Assembly: GCA_035341665.1 (NCBI GenBank)
Contig: DAOQVR010000012.1
Span: forward strand, 1 to 64,000
Origin: DAOQVR01 sp035341665
GTDB lineage: Bacteria; Chloroflexota; Anaerolineae; JAAYZQ01
Direction: 5' to 3'
Length of the DNA: 64,000 nt
Shown here: positions 15,569 through 23,996 of the stretch, piece after piece
Layout of the letters: each line of letters starts with the position of its first letter
Numbering within the stretch: position 1 is the stretch's first letter
Made by a program: the position numbers and the translations under genes
Notes under the pieces: model-generated
What the model saw: the letters and a program-made list of their open reading frames with translations, nothing else
What the model was told of the DNA's origin: nothing
The model's database searches: none

Positions 15569-18500
15569 TGGGGCAGCCTGCGGACGATCACCAGTGTCAG
15601 GTCGTCCGTCTGGGGCGCACCGGCCGTAAACTGCGCCACGGCTGCCTCGATCGACTCACCCATCTGTGCGGCCGGCTGGTGCCGTGCTGCGCGTGCTGCG
15701 TCGGCCAGGCGCACCCGGCCGAACAGCGCGCGTCCCTCGCCCGGCGCCTCGATGATGCCGTCGGTGTAAAGCACAAGAGCGTCGCCAGGCTCCATGCACA
15801 CCGTGCGCTCCTCGTACTCGAGGTTCGGCAGCACGCCCATCGCCATGCCTCCCGTCCGCAGCTCCACCGAGACCCCGCTCTTCGCCCGCACGAGGATGGG
15901 CGGCGGGTGTCCAGCGTTGACGTAGGCTATTTCCCCGCTGGCGGGGTCCAGCACGAGGTAGAAGAGCGTCACAAAGAGCTCGGCGCGGGCGTCGGCCAGG
16001 ATCAGGTCGTTTGCCGTGGCCACGGTTGCTGCCGGAGGGCGCCCCGCGATCGCCATCGTCCGCAGCAGGGTGCGCGACAGCGCCATATAGAGCGCGGCCG
16101 GCACTCCCTTGTCCGCCACGTCTGCGACGGCAATGCCGATTCGTCCCGGTTCCCGGCCCGGTTCCAGCGGCTGCGGGATAAAGTCGTAAAAGTCACCGGC
16201 CACTTCCCTCGCCGACCGCCACACAGCCGCGATCTCCCAGCCGGGAATGTCCGGGCAGTGCTCCGGCAAGAAGCTCATCTGGATGCGTTTGGCTACCTCG
16301 AGCTCCTGCTTCATGCGCTCCTGCTCGGCCGCCTCCTGCATGAAGCGGTCCGTCTCGATGGCTACCCCTACCTGGTCCGCGATCCCGGCGAGGATTGCGA
16401 TGCGCCGGTCTGTCACGTGCCGGAATGCGCCCGAGCAGGCCATCTCCATCAGGGCGGCGACTTCGCCCCTGACCGTCACGGGCACCAACAGGGGCGTGCT
16501 GGTGCCCAGTGCCGCTTCGAGGGCAGCCAGCGCCGGCACTTGGCCGGCCGTGGAATACCGCTTGTTTGCTGCCTGTGTCCACTCTGGAAGCTCGCCAGGC
16601 GGCAGGCGTATTGCCCAGAAGGCCGGCTCTGCCTCATCGGGAAGGCCGTACTGAAGGTGGGGAACGAAGATACCTTCCTCGTCGGGCAGGAAGAGGGCAC
16701 AGCCGTCCACCCCGACCAGCATGGGGGTGATGCGCAGAACAGACGCCAACGACTCGTGCAGGCTGCCCGAGTGGCTGACGACGTCGGCCACCTGCAGCAG
16801 CGCCATGGAGGTGTAGGCCTCATCCTCCTGGGCCTGCAGCAGGCGGGCGCTCAGGATCGCCAACGCGGCCTGATGTGCCAGCCCGTTCAGCATCCCCATC
16901 ACGCGCTCGTCGACCCTGTGAGGCCGCGTTGCATAATCGGCGATCATGGCCCCCAGCAGCTCTCCCTGGGCGACGAGTGGCAAAGCCACCATCTGTCGGG
17001 CCTCGAAGGCCTCGACCAGCTCCGCGGGCAGCAGCGAATCGGGCTCCGATGCATTGACCAAGATGGGTGCCTTTTCCTGCCGCAACTGGTCCAGGGCAGC
17101 GAACGAGCTCGCCGGGAAGCGCATCGCAGCAAAGCGCTCGCGCTGCTGCTCAGTCAGGCCGTAGGCCTTGCTGGGCAAGAACTCCTCTTCCTCGTCATCC
17201 CATCGCAAGATACCGCAGCGCTCCACGCCCACCAGCATTGCGGTAAGCCGGACAACTGTGGTGAGGATTTCCTCCATGTCAGAGAGAAGGCTGAGCGCAT
17301 CGGAGACCTGAAGAAGGGCCGTGGATAGCCATACCTGCTCCTTCTCTGCCTCGTACAGCCGAGCCTCCTGGATGGCGATGGCGACCTGTGCCCCGAGCGT
17401 CCCCAGGATGAAGAGATCGTCCTCCGAAAAGGCCCCCGCCTCATTGCTCTGCGCGTCGAGAACGCCCACCAGCTCATCTTCGAGGCACAGTGGAACCGCG
17501 ACCTCGGAGCGCGTCTCCTTCAGCGCGCGCCATGGCCGGTACCGCTCGTCTTCCTCCACGTCGTTGGCGATCGCCGGGCGCCCGTTGGCGGCGACCCAGC
17601 CGATCATCCCCTGCCCCCAGTCGACCGCGACCTGGACTTCGCCCTCGACTGCACTGGAGCTTGCCTGGAAGTCGACCCTTTCTGCCTGCCGATCGGCGGT
17701 GAACACTCCGACGTAGTAGTACCCAAAGCTCTCGCGCACCAAGCTGACTGTCTGGCGGAACAGCTCCTCCAGGCGCAGCGTCGCCGCGACCTGGCGCGAG
17801 ACCTGCCCGATAGTCTGCAGCTGCCTCACGCGCTTGCGCTCCAGCTCGTAGGCCTGCGCCTTCTGGATGGCGAGCGCAGCCTGGTTCGCCATCGCAGATA
17901 GCACTCGCTCGTCGCTGCTGCTGTAGGCGTCCGGCCGGTAGGACTGCACCGACAGTGTCCCAATGACCTGTTCGCCCGCCATGAGCGGGACAAAGAGCGC
18001 AGAGCGGGGCGGTCGCTCCGCTACATAGACTGGGCGCGCCGGAAGCGACTCCATCTCCGTCTCAAAATCGCGCACCCGCAGCGGCTTCCTGGAATCTCGC
18101 ATCCAGTTTACCAGGCCGACGCCCGGGCTCAGGGGAAATGAGCGTCCAGGCTCCTGTATCCCGTCGCGCACCCACAGCTTGATGGCATAGCTGTCGCGCT
18201 CGAACAGGCCCAGGTGAAAGATCGTCGCATCGACGACGCGGCTCGTGTGCTCGTGCAGCAGCCGGCACACCGCGGCGACGTCAAACTGGGCCTGTGCCAT
18301 CGCGCGCCCCACCTCCTCGAGCGTCGAGAGCTCCGCCACGCGGCGGCTCAGCTCAAGCTGGCCCTCGGACCAGCGCCGCACGAGCTGTCCGGCCGCCAAG
18401 AAGGCGACCACCAGAAGCAGGATGCCGGCCGCCAGGAGCGCCGGCCAGGGCATCCGCCCGGCACCCTTGGCCAGTGCAACGGCCGCGAGCAGCGTGCCCG

Positions 18501-18612
18501 CCAGGCCTGCGACCAGAGGCAGAAGTCCAGCAAACAGGGCCCGAGAGAAGGACGGCGAGCGACCCCTATTCACAGTCGCATTGGGACGAGGGGCAAGGGG
18601 TTCGAACGACAA
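15565..18612 (-). CDS. Membrane multi-GAF SpoIIE-type serine phosphatase
   Basis: The 1015-residue protein begins with two hydrophobic helices (about 24-48 and 54-78) and continues into the cytoplasm with about four GAF-type sensor domains (roughly 95-250, 270-425, 440-590, 610-755; PLMAGEQVIGTLSVQ and PLCLEDELVGVLDAQ are typical segments). A helical linker (MKQELEVAKRIQMSFLP) precedes a PP2C/SpoIIE phosphatase (about 765-1015) with metal-binding Asp in VAGDFYDF, AVADVADKG and APQTDDLTL. It would dephosphorylate the STAS antagonist encoded at 19176, opposing the kinase at 18623. TTG at 18612 is the likely start (GAAGG 7 nt before it). No heme or chromophore ligand could be assigned. Confidence 0.9.
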   Translation of the reverse strand: MSFEPLAPRPNATVNRGRSPSFSRALFAGLLPLVAGLAGTLLAAVALAKGAGRMPWPALLAAGILLLVVAFLAAGQLVRRWSEGQLELSRRVAELSTLEEVGRAMAQAQFDVAAVCRLLHEHTSRVVDATIFHLGLFERDSYAIKLWVRDGIQEPGRSFPLSPGVGLVNWMRDSRKPLRVRDFETEMESLPARPVYVAERPPRSALFVPLMAGEQVIGTLSVQSYRPDAYSSSDERVLSAMANQAALAIQKAQAYELERKRVRQLQTIGQVSRQVAATLRLEELFRQTVSLVRESFGYYYVGVFTADRQAERVDFQASSSAVEGEVQVAVDWGQGMIGWVAANGRPAIANDVEEDERYRPWRALKETRSEVAVPLCLEDELVGVLDAQSNEAGAFSEDDLFILGTLGAQVAIAIQEARLYEAEKEQVWLSTALLQVSDALSLLSDMEEILTTVVRLTAMLVGVERCGILRWDDEEEEFLPSKAYGLTEQQRERFAAMRFPASSFAALDQLRQEKAPILVNASEPDSLLPAELVEAFEARQMVALPLVAQGELLGAMIADYATRPHRVDERVMGMLNGLAHQAALAILSARLLQAQEDEAYTSMALLQVADVVSHSGSLHESLASVLRITPMLVGVDGCALFLPDEEGIFVPHLQYGLPDEAEPAFWAIRLPPGELPEWTQAANKRYSTAGQVPALAALEAALGTSTPLLVPVTVRGEVAALMEMACSGAFRHVTDRRIAILAGIADQVGVAIETDRFMQEAAEQERMKQELEVAKRIQMSFLPEHCPDIPGWEIAAVWRSAREVAGDFYDFIPQPLEPGREPGRIGIAVADVADKGVPAALYMALSRTLLRTMAIAGRPPAATVATANDLILADARAELFVTLFYLVLDPASGEIAYVNAGHPPPILVRAKSGVSVELRTGGMAMGVLPNLEYEERTVCMEPGDALVLYTDGIIEAPGEGRALFGRVRLADAARAARHQPAAQMGESIEAAVAQFTAGAPQTDDLTLVIVRRLPQ

Positions 18613-18622
18613 GCGGGGACCT

Positions 18623-19045
18623 TCAGGGTGCCAGGCGCTTGATGAGCACCAACTCGTTGCCGAGGATCGGGTCGAAGGAGAACTCGGCCCTGTCCATGGT
18701 CCTGCGTATCAGATAGAGGCCCAGACCGCCGAGGCTCCGCTCCTCCAGCGGTGCATCGACATCGGGTACCGGGACGCAGTCCGGTTCAAAGCAGCGTCCC
18801 CAGTCGCGGATTCGCACCACAAAGTCAAGCCCTTCGCAGGCGCACTCGACTTCCATCTCGCCGGGAAGCATTCCCGCGTACGCATGCTCGATTACGTTGG
18901 CGCACGCCTCATCCACCGCCATCTGTATGCGGTGAACCTCTCGCCCGTCAAACCCCATCTTTCGGGCGCACTCGCCCACGCAGTCAAGCGCCTCCGGGAT
19001 CGAATCCAAGGTGGCGTGCAATCTCAGTGTCCGGCGTGTTCCCAT
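18623..19045 (-). CDS. RsbW-like anti-sigma factor serine kinase
   Basis: This 140-residue protein is a single GHKL ATPase domain: N-box DEACANVIEHAY (about residues 45-56), G1 box RDWGRCFEP and G2 box GGLGLYLIRR. Such kinases phosphorylate a STAS antagonist and in the free state bind a sigma factor or another output. It lies between the STAS gene (131 nt upstream) and the phosphatase gene (11 nt downstream), the classic order of a partner-switching module. No sigma-factor gene is nearby, so its output partner is unknown. Confidence 0.92.
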   Translation of the reverse strand: MGTRRTLRLHATLDSIPEALDCVGECARKMGFDGREVHRIQMAVDEACANVIEHAYAGMLPGEMEVECACEGLDFVVRIRDWGRCFEPDCVPVPDVDAPLEERSLGGLGLYLIRRTMDRAEFSFDPILGNELVLIKRLAP

Positions 19046-19175
19046 ACCGCATCAAGGTCCAGGCAGCCCGGCGGCCTACACCACTGCAGGACTCGGGCTG
19101 TCCCAAGCGGTGCAGTGCCTGTCAGCACCTCTTGGACACCGAGCCCGCTCTGTGCGGGATAGCCGCCGGTTTGGC

Positions 19176-19514
19176 CTAGACACTCCCTACAGCATCGACG
19201 TCGCTATCGTAGAACTTGAACAACCGGTCAAAACCGACCAGGTCAAAGCTCTCCTTCAGCTCCGGCCTGACTTCAGACAGCGCCAGGTCTCCCGCCGGCA
19301 CCGCCTTGCGTACCTTCATGAGGCCGGACAGCAGCGCCTTGAGCCCGGCGCTGGAGATAAAGTCACACTGTGCCAGGTTGACCACCAAGTTCCTTTGCCC
19401 GGCAGCGATGAGTCCCAGCAGCACCTTTTCCAGGTCGGGTGCCGTTGAGCTGTCGACGCGACCCGCCACCGTGATCAGCTCGCAGCGCTTCAGAGCCTGG
19501 GTCTTGATTTCCAT
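19176..19514 (-). CDS. STAS anti-anti-sigma factor
   Basis: The 112-residue protein is a single STAS domain of SpoIIAA/RsbV type. The segment CDFISSAGLKAL (about residues 50-61) carries the conserved phospho-acceptor Ser-Ser. It would be phosphorylated by the kinase at 18623 and reactivated by the phosphatase at 15565. The ATG at 19514 has GGAGGAGGAAGC directly upstream; an upstream in-frame extension is not conserved. A clean promoter (19547-19575) starts the operon here. Confidence 0.92.
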   Translation of the reverse strand: MEIKTQALKRCELITVAGRVDSSTAPDLEKVLLGLIAAGQRNLVVNLAQCDFISSAGLKALLSGLMKVRKAVPAGDLALSEVRPELKESFDLVGFDRLFKFYDSDVDAVGSV

Positions 19515-19546
19515 GCTTCCTCCTCCTTCGGTTCGAATCCGTACCG

Positions 19547-19575
19547 ATTCTATCACACCCTGCCCGCTGTGACAA
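19547..19575 (-). promoter_or_regulatory. Promoter of the partner-switching operon
   Basis: Minus-strand TTGTCA (19575-19570) and TAGAAT (19552-19547) with a 17-bp spacer. GAATC and GATTC arms at 19535-19539 and 19546-19550 form an inverted repeat near the expected start point. Confidence 0.75.
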
Positions 19576-19726
19576 GTGGGCAAGCACGCCGTTCCGCATC
19601 CCGTTCGTGATGGGCTTCGTCCCCCAGACGGCGTCCACAGAGGGCCGCAAGGTGCGTGCTCGCCGCACCGCGGTACTTCGAGGCCTGGCGGCCCCGGTAG
19701 CCTAGTGTTGTGCCCGTACTACCCGG

Positions 19727-19753
19727 CCTCGAGCACGGGGACCGTACTCGAGG
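19727..19753. repeat. Hairpin behind the O-antigen-ligase-like gene
   Basis: CCTCGAG (19727-19733) and CTCGAGG (19747-19753) form a 7-bp stem just after the minus-strand stop at 19757. No T-run follows. The flank contains AGGGCCTC-TGCCCG, also found at 14874-14888, so the two intergenic spots may share a repeat family. Confidence 0.4.
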
Positions 19754-19756
19754 GCC

Positions 19757-21223
19757 TCATGCCCGTCGCAGCACAGGTCCTCGTGCCCGCTCCTGCCCCG
19801 CGCGTCCCATGCGCGTGGCCGCCATGGTCAGCCCTACATACAGCCAAAACACCGCCACCGAGTGCGGAAAGTCGAGGTTAAAGAAGTAGTGATCAAAGAT
19901 GCCGCCCACAAGCATTCCGGCCACTGCCGCTGCCAGCCCGAGCAGGATCCCGGCCAGCTCGCTGCCATGGTCGATCGCGGCCCACCCTCGCCGCGCCTCC
20001 CGGAAGAACAGGACGAGGACAAGCAAGAAGGCACCCAGCCCGACGAATCCCATCTCCTCGGCGATCAGCAGGTAGACGTTCGAGACCCCGATGTAGAGGC
20101 TGGCCTCTGGAGTGGAGATGAATCCCACCCCGATCCAGGGGTGCCGGCCGATCAGCAGCAGCGCGTCCTTGTACTCGCCGAGCCGCATCTGCGTTGCGAG
20201 GTCCTGCCGCTGCAGCCCCTCGATGAAGTGCTGGACGTACTCCTGTGTCTGCGGCAGGAGGAGGAGCAGCAGCCCAGCAACGGCCATCGCCGGGATGAGC
20301 CTCCGGTAGCGGGCCAACGCCAGGGCCCCGAGCCCAACGGCGAAGCCCGCCATCGAACCGCGGGAAAAAGTCAGGTAAAGACACAGGGCATCAACCAGCG
20401 CCATCCCGCCCAACATCCACCGGCGCAGCACAGGCCTGGGCGAGAAGAGCTGCGCTGCAGTGAGTGTCCCAACCAGGATGAGGAGCCCTCCCAGGACGTT
20501 GGGGTCGGTCGAGGTCGAGATGGCACGCAGCGCCTGCGCCGGGTCGTCCTCGACGTAGCGCAGGACACCCGCACCGGTAGGATAGCCAAAGCGCCCCAGC
20601 GCCGAAAGGAGGCGGATGGACGTGGACTCGGGAAGGTAGTAGAGCGCAACGCCGATGAGCGCTGCGGCGAATCCCGCCAGCATCACCAGCCGGACCAGGG
20701 TGCGGAGCTGCTCCGGAGTCCGGACGGTATTCAGCACCACAAAGAGCAGCCCGATGCTCAGCAGCAGCTCGGCAAAGTGGCGCACCACGTACTGGTTGAG
20801 CGCCGAGTGGCCCATTCCGGCCACGAACGAGGCGCACGCCAGCAGCATAAAGATGGCCACCGGCAGGCCCAGCGGGCCCGCCAGCAGGTCCGCCTCCTTG
20901 CCCGTCGCGATCCGCAGCAGCCACACGACGTAGAGGCAGATCAGCGCAATGTCCAAGAACGTCGGGGTGAAACCGATCTTGAAGGGAAGGGCCCCAAAGG
21001 GCAGCAGGCAAGTGAGGCCGATCAGCGCGGCGAACGACCACGCCACGCTGCGGAGCATCAACAGCCCCGCCGTCACGGCCAGCGCTCCTGCCAACGCATA
21101 GACCGGCGACAGGATCGCGGCGTAGGCACCGGCAACCAGGCCGGCTGCCACACACAGCGCGGCGAGTGCCACCGCCGCGAATCGGCGGTCGGTATCGAAG
21201 AGCACGCGCCGGAGACTGGTCAT
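19757..21223 (-). CDS. O-antigen ligase/polymerase-like membrane protein
   Basis: The 488-residue protein is a polytopic membrane protein with about 11-12 hydrophobic segments. It shows the Wzy_C features: SRGSMAGFAVG in the middle, followed by the extracytoplasmic loop with RLGEYKDALLLIGRHPWIGVG and the late segment NVYLLIAEEMGFVG. Such proteins ligate or polymerise lipid-linked glycans at the outer face of the membrane. The ATG at 21223 was chosen because a longer reading would run through the tRNA gene that ends at 21226. It may be co-transcribed with the tRNA. It is separated from the main glycan island, which has its own homologue at 56334. Confidence 0.82.
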   Translation of the reverse strand: MTSLRRVLFDTDRRFAAVALAALCVAAGLVAGAYAAILSPVYALAGALAVTAGLLMLRSVAWSFAALIGLTCLLPFGALPFKIGFTPTFLDIALICLYVVWLLRIATGKEADLLAGPLGLPVAIFMLLACASFVAGMGHSALNQYVVRHFAELLLSIGLLFVVLNTVRTPEQLRTLVRLVMLAGFAAALIGVALYYLPESTSIRLLSALGRFGYPTGAGVLRYVEDDPAQALRAISTSTDPNVLGGLLILVGTLTAAQLFSPRPVLRRWMLGGMALVDALCLYLTFSRGSMAGFAVGLGALALARYRRLIPAMAVAGLLLLLLPQTQEYVQHFIEGLQRQDLATQMRLGEYKDALLLIGRHPWIGVGFISTPEASLYIGVSNVYLLIAEEMGFVGLGAFLLVLVLFFREARRGWAAIDHGSELAGILLGLAAAVAGMLVGGIFDHYFFNLDFPHSVAVFWLYVGLTMAATRMGRAGQERARGPVLRRA

Positions 21224-21225
21224 AG

Positions 21226-21322
21226 CGGGAGTGGATGGGAGTCGAACCCACCAGGGCCGCCTCTGCAGCACCCCTCAGACGGTTTTGAAGACCGCGGAGC
21301 CCACCGGGACTCAACCACCCCC
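21226..21322 (-). tRNA. selC: tRNA-Sec (anticodon UCA)
   Basis: Read on the minus strand, 97 nt fold as a selenocysteine tRNA. An 8-bp acceptor stem (GGGGGTGG with CCACTCCC) has one G-U pair. A 6-bp D-stem region (GAGTCC/GGGCTC) and an anticodon arm GCGGT-CTTCAAA-ACCGT with anticodon TCA follow. There is a long variable arm (GCTGC-AGAG-GCGGC core) and a T arm GTGGG-TTCGACT-CCCAT. The 8+5 bp acceptor/T-stem arrangement and long variable arm are the bacterial tRNA-Sec signature. CCA is not encoded. A promoter lies directly upstream at 21334-21362. Confidence 0.95.
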
Positions 21323-21333
21323 ATGCGCTCGCC

Positions 21334-21362
21334 AGGATAGCCCGAAAACCACGAATCGTCAA
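21334..21362 (-). promoter_or_regulatory. tRNA-Sec promoter
   Basis: Minus-strand TTGACG (21362-21357) and TATCCT (21339-21334) with a 17-bp spacer. The expected start, about 21327, is a few nt upstream of the mature 5' end at 21322. Confidence 0.75.
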
Positions 21363-21601
21363 GTCCCTCGCCTCGCACTACCTCGACCATGGGGATGTCC
21401 GCAACTGCCATTCCGAGGGAGCGCAGCGGCCGAGGCATGCCCTGAGGCACGAAGGGAATCTCGCGTTCCGTCACCCAAGAGATAGGCGAAGGTCTCTGAT
21501 TGCCCCCCATATGGGCGACGGTTTCTGACCGAGCCCCCCCAGATGGATGAAGACCCTCGACCGAGCGCCTTCCCGGCCGGTTTCCACACCCGCCCCGCCA
21601 C

Positions 21602-21630
21602 TTGACGCCCGCTCCGCGCCGCTGTATTGT
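21602..21630 (+). promoter_or_regulatory. Promoter of the heterodimeric ABC exporter
   Basis: TTGACG (21602-21607) and TATTGT (21625-21630) with a 17-bp spacer. The leader to the ATG at 21756 would be about 119 nt. Confidence 0.65.
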
Positions 21631-21755
21631 GTACCGCGCCTGACAGAGGATACGACCGCGCCGGCCAGATCCCTGCCCATCCATTGTTCACGGCTGATCG
21701 ACCCGGTCGCCAGCCGCTCTTGTAGCCGATTCTCTTCCTGGAGCGACGCCATCGA

Positions 21756-23996
21756 ATGCTAAGACTGCGACGGTTCCTGAAGCCCTATCTCGCGCTGATC
21801 CTCATCTCGGTCGTCCTGCTCTTCGTGCAGGCGAACGCCGAGCTCGCCTTGCCTGACTACCTCTCCAAGCTGGTGAACAACGGCATCCAGCAGGGTGGGG
21901 TCGAGGGCTCTGTGCCATTGGCCCTCCGTCAGGCCCAGATGGACAGGTGCCTCATCTTCTTGGACGCCCCCGACCGGCAGCGTGTGCTGGGAGCCTACAC
22001 GCTGGTCGAGCCGTCCTCGGCTGGGGCAGCACAACACCTCGAAGTCTACCCTGCCCTGGCAGAGGACGGGGTCTATCTTCTCCAAGACCTGGACCGTGAC
22101 GCGATCGATTCCCTCAGCCCAGTCATGGCCCGGGCCATGGTGATTGTCTCGAGCATCGAGCAGATGGTGGCCGATCCAGAGAAGGCTGCGGTCCTGGGGA
22201 AGCAGGCAGGCTTTGACCTGAGCCAGATTCCTGCCGGCACGGATGTCTTTGCTCTGCTGAAGCAGATGCCCTCCGCGCAATCTGCCAAGCTCGGCGAGGC
22301 GATCGATGCCCAGTTCGCCGCCCTCGGCGAGACAATGATCGCCCAGATGGCGGGTGGTGCGATCAAGGCCGAGTATGAAGCCTTGGGCATGGATATTGCC
22401 AAGCTCCAGCGTGACTACATCCTGCGCATCGGCGGACTCATGCTGCTTGTCTCCCTGTTGGCCGGCGCCTGCACCGTCGGCGTCGGCTACCTGGCCTCAC
22501 GGACTTCGTCCGGTGTCGCTCGTGACGTCAGACAGGCTGTCTTTCGCAAGGTCGAGTCCTTCTCTTCAGTCGAGTTTGACAAGTTCTCGACCGCGTCCCT
22601 CATCACCCGCTCGACCAACGACGTGACCCAGGTGCAGATGGTGATCGGCATGATCATGCGCATGGTTCTTTTCGCGCCCATCATCGGCATCGGCGGCATC
22701 ATTCGCGCCCTGGACAAGTCCCCGAACATGTGGTGGATCATCGCTCTGGCCGTGATTGTGCTGCTCGGGCTTATCCTCATCGTGTTTGCCATCGCGCTCC
22801 CCAAGTTCAAGATCATCCAGAGCCTTATCGATCGCCTGAACCTTGTCATGCGCGAGCACCTGTCGGGCATGATGGTCATTCGTGCCTTCAACAAGCAGGA
22901 GGACGAGGCAGCACGCTTTGACAAGGCCAATGTCGACCTGACGAGCACCAGCCTGTTTGTCTCGCGTGTCATGGTGACCCTCTTCCCGGTGATGATGGTG
23001 GTGATGAACGGGATCTCGCTGCTCATCATCTGGGTCGGTGCGCACCAGGTCGCCGAAGCCACCATCCAGGTCGGCGACATGATGGCCTTTCTGCAGTATG
23101 CCATGCAGATCGTCTTTGCCTTCGTGATGCTGTCGATGATGTTCATCTTCCTACCCCGGGCGGCCGTATCAGGTGACCGCATTGCCGACGTGCTGGAAAC
23201 GGAGGTCTCCATTACCGATCCGGTCGAGCCCAGGGCCTTTCCGGCGCCATTCTCTGGCCAAGTCGAGTTTGACCACGTTGCCTTCCGCTATCCGGGTGCA
23301 CAAGAGGATGTGCTGCACGATATCACCTTCACCGCGCGTCCCGGCGAGACCACAGCCTTCATCGGCTCCACAGGCTCAGGGAAATCGACCCTGGTCAACT
23401 TGATCCCGCGCTTCTATGACGTCACAGGCGGCGCCATCCGCCTCGACGGTGTCGACATCCGGCATGTCCGGCAGGCCGACCTGCGGGACAGGATCGGCTA
23501 CATCCCGCAAAAGGGTCTGCTCTTCTCCGGCACGATCGAGAGCAACCTGCGCTACGCCGACGAGAACGCAACGCCCGAGACGCTTCAGGAGGCGGCGGAT
23601 ATCGCCCAAGCCAGCGAGTTCATCCTCGGCAAGCCGGAGGGCTTCTCCGCCGAGATCGCACAGGGTGGTGCCAACGTCTCGGGCGGCCAGAAGCAGCGCC
23701 TCGCCATCGCACGCGCGCTTGTGAAAAAGCCGCCGGTCTACATCTTTGACGACAGCTTCTCCGCGCTCGACTTTCGGACCGACTCTGCCTTGCGTCAGGC
23801 GCTGAGGGAAAAGACGGGCGATGCGACCGTGCTCGTCGTCACCCAGCGTGTCGCGACGATCAAGGGCGCCGAACAGATCGTCGTGCTGGACGAGGGGCGG
23901 GTGGTCGGTACCGGGACCCACCGTGAGCTGATGGAGGGCTGCGAGGAGTACCGCGAAATCGCCCTCTCGCAGCTCAGCAAGGAGGAGCTGGCATGA
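21756..23996 (+). CDS. ABC exporter half with degenerate ATP site and large insertion
   Basis: This 746-residue half-transporter has an N-terminal six-helix domain and a C-terminal nucleotide-binding domain. Walker A is STGSGKST (about residue 535), the signature VSGGQKQRLAIARA, and Walker B VYIFDDSFSALD, where Asp replaces the catalytic Glu. This makes it the degenerate-site partner of a TM287/288-like heterodimer. About 170 residues (roughly 45-220) are inserted between membrane helices 1 and 2 and should lie outside the cell. The stop overlaps the ATG of the partner gene by 4 nt. Drug or lipid export is inferred from the family. Confidence 0.92.
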   Translation: MLRLRRFLKPYLALILISVVLLFVQANAELALPDYLSKLVNNGIQQGGVEGSVPLALRQAQMDRCLIFLDAPDRQRVLGAYTLVEPSSAGAAQHLEVYPALAEDGVYLLQDLDRDAIDSLSPVMARAMVIVSSIEQMVADPEKAAVLGKQAGFDLSQIPAGTDVFALLKQMPSAQSAKLGEAIDAQFAALGETMIAQMAGGAIKAEYEALGMDIAKLQRDYILRIGGLMLLVSLLAGACTVGVGYLASRTSSGVARDVRQAVFRKVESFSSVEFDKFSTASLITRSTNDVTQVQMVIGMIMRMVLFAPIIGIGGIIRALDKSPNMWWIIALAVIVLLGLILIVFAIALPKFKIIQSLIDRLNLVMREHLSGMMVIRAFNKQEDEAARFDKANVDLTSTSLFVSRVMVTLFPVMMVVMNGISLLIIWVGAHQVAEATIQVGDMMAFLQYAMQIVFAFVMLSMMFIFLPRAAVSGDRIADVLETEVSITDPVEPRAFPAPFSGQVEFDHVAFRYPGAQEDVLHDITFTARPGETTAFIGSTGSGKSTLVNLIPRFYDVTGGAIRLDGVDIRHVRQADLRDRIGYIPQKGLLFSGTIESNLRYADENATPETLQEAADIAQASEFILGKPEGFSAEIAQGGANVSGGQKQRLAIARALVKKPPVYIFDDSFSALDFRTDSALRQALREKTGDATVLVVTQRVATIKGAEQIVVLDEGRVVGTGTHRELMEGCEEYREIALSQLSKEELA

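Larger units (their letters stand above)
21323..21755. other. 433-bp divergent intergenic region
   Basis: It holds the tRNA-Sec promoter (minus, 21334-21362) and the ABC exporter promoter (plus, 21602-21630). Between them is a loose direct repeat (TCTGATTG-CCCCCCATATGG near 21495-21515 and TCTGACCGAGCCCCCCCAGATGG near 21523-21545). No credible protein gene is seen. Confidence 0.6.

Noticed and set aside
19530..19541. GGTTCGAATCC, resembling a tRNA T-arm
   Set aside because: No acceptor, D or anticodon arm can be formed around it; it lies in the leader of the STAS gene.
19862..21340. Long plus-strand open frame opposite the O-antigen-ligase-like gene
   Set aside because: Highly charged Gln/Arg/His-rich translation and no motif; it also runs through the tRNA-Sec gene.
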